Origin: JAEUIE01 sp047602475
GTDB lineage: Bacteria; Planctomycetota; Planctomycetia; Gemmatales; HRBIN36
DNA: 64,000 nt
Assembly (NCBI GenBank): GCA_047602475.1
Contig: JASGHE010000004.1
Span: 215,471-279,470 of the forward strand
Reading direction: 5' to 3'
The stretch's first letter is position 1. Each line of letters opens with the position of its first letter. Below are positions 63,107 to 64,000 of this stretch, piece after piece. The position numbers were made by a program, and so were the translations under genes. Under the pieces are notes generated by a model. That model made no database searches. It was not told the origin of the DNA and worked only from the letters and a program-made list of their open reading frames with translations.

Positions 63107-63819
63107 ATGCTGACCCCTGGCAACCGCAAACTGGGAGGCGATTTGATCTGGGGTTTTGCCTTACCCTCGGGAACCAGCGACACGTGTCCTGGCATGACAC
63201 CGACTTGCCGGACGCACTGTTATGCCGTCCGCTACGGCCAGTATCGCAGCACGCTCAGGCCAAGTATCTGCGTAACCTCGAACTCACGAAGCTGCCAGAT
63301 TTTGCCCAACGTATGCGATACTTCATTCTTCATCATGAGGCGAAGGTGGTACGAATTCATACGGGCGGAGACTTCTACAGCGTGCGCTATCTCCGCCAGT
63401 GGCTGAAAGTGATGAACTGGCTGCCGCAGGTGCAGTTCTTCACCTACACCCGATGCTGGCGGATTCTCAAACTGAAACCTGCCCTCGATGAAATGGCCCA
63501 GTTTCCTCAGATACGCCTCTGGTACTCGTGTGATCGGGATACGGGGATCCCCCTGAAGTGCCTTTCTCGGTTCGACTCTGCTGGCTGATGACGCATCCCG
63601 ACGACTTGCCATCACGCCCCGTGGATCTCGGTTTTTCGGATCAGGGCATTGCGTCGCATCCCGTTGCAACAACTCGATGGCATGCGTGTTTGCCCCGACG
63701 AGAATGGCCATGCCTATTCTCAGCCGCCCCATTGTGAAACGTGCGGTACCTGCTGGCATCCCTTGAGAATCCCACCCCTAGTTACCCACGCCTTACCGGA
63801 GACTGCATGCGTGACATGA
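63107..63819 (+). pseudogene. Gp88-like protein, frame broken two or more times
   Basis: Starts at the ATG at 63107 (aaggg upstream) with MLTPGNRKLGGDLIWGFALP and the Cys cluster CPGMTPTCRTHCYAVRYG, the usual opening of phage/plasmid gene product 88-like proteins. Near 63235 the reading moves to another frame (AQAKYLRNLELTKLPDFAQR, VVRIHTGGDFYSVRYLRQWL) and near 63560 again, ending in RIPLQQLDGMRVCPDENGHA and CETCGTCWHPL with a stop at 63817. The family is common on planctomycete plasmids and integrated elements and has no established biochemical function. Breaks are probably indel errors. Confidence 0.65.
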
Positions 63820-64000
63820 CTGTTTGGTATCGTCCCCTGCGCCGGATCCTTGCTCATTGGCTGGCTCGAGTCATCGAGCGCTTACTTCATTTGCAGGATC
63901 AACTGCGCTACAACCTCATTCGAACGATCAGTTCCAGCGTTGCTGAAACGATCGAAGATCAGCTGCATCGTCCTTTTGGAACTCCTCCTAGGTGCTGTTC
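63807..64000 (+). CDS. Unknown protein, N-terminal part (runs off the window)
   Basis: An ATG at 63807 opens a frame to the window end: MRDMTVWYRPLRRILAHWLA, then RVIERLLHLQDQLRYNLIR and a Thr/Ile-rich helix ending in RPFGTPPRCC. It overlaps the end of the Gp88-like gene by 13 bases. Sequence is helical and basic; no family is recognised in 64 residues. Confidence 0.5.
   Translation, partial: MRDMTVWYRPLRRILAHWLARVIERLLHLQDQLRYNLIRTISSSVAETIEDQLHRPFGTPPRCC

Overview
The window looks like a chromosomal segment of a planctomycete, most likely from the Gemmataceae/Gemmatales. This is an inference from gene content: a DUF1559-like protein, a DUF6263-like protein, DUF2330, a eukaryote-like Ser/Thr kinase next to a PP2C phosphatase, long secreted repeat-rich proteins, archaeal-type phosphoglycerate mutase, and many unrelated neighbours with few operons. 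Base composition is GC-rich in most genes and visibly lower in a few small gene pairs and in the last 9 kb.

Positions 1-55070 are ordinary chromosome. They hold metabolism (glucose-6-phosphate isomerase, phosphoglycerate mutase, PurD, uracil phosphoribosyltransferase, a broken DapA-family gene, lactate permease, D-aminoacylase-like amidohydrolase, SAM hydrolase), envelope and export (RND pump with an unusual insertion, HlyD-type adaptor, ExbB/TolQ-like protein, TerC, ResB-like protein), proteolysis (S41, M48, C39), signalling (SpoIIE phosphatase, kinase/PP2C/rhodanese group, ECF sigma factor plus membrane partner, PAS protein) and two small toxin-antitoxin-like pairs (HNH pair at 11.8-12.4 kb, PIN pair at 29.6-30.2 kb). 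Nearly every wider intergenic gap holds a nested inverted repeat. I see at least four dispersed families (called A, B, C/D and E below) and several single-copy ones. Family E hairpins keep the loop GTACTC while their stems vary.

Positions from about 55100 to the window end form a mobile island. It begins with a large serine recombinase whose upstream flank is a half family E repeat. A complete group II intron follows (about 57640-60302; reverse transcriptase with an expanded segment before YADD and a degenerate HNH). Then comes a compact four-gene cassette (60384-63031) that encodes what looks like a complete ubiquitin-like conjugation pathway: a small beta-grasp protein, an E2-like domain fused to a Cys-rich RING-like array (one gene split by a one-base frameshift), a JAB/JAMM peptidase with a full metal motif, and a ThiF/E1-like adenylyltransferase. 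A terminator closes the cassette. A frameshifted Gp88-like gene and an unknown partial gene follow. This cassette is the most interesting system in the window.

A caution applies throughout. At least nine genes carry one-base frameshifts, several of them exactly at a doubled or tripled base (GG, TT), and one coding region (PAS protein) shows compensating shifts. This pattern points to indel errors in the assembly rather than wholesale decay, so I treat most broken genes as probably intact in the organism.
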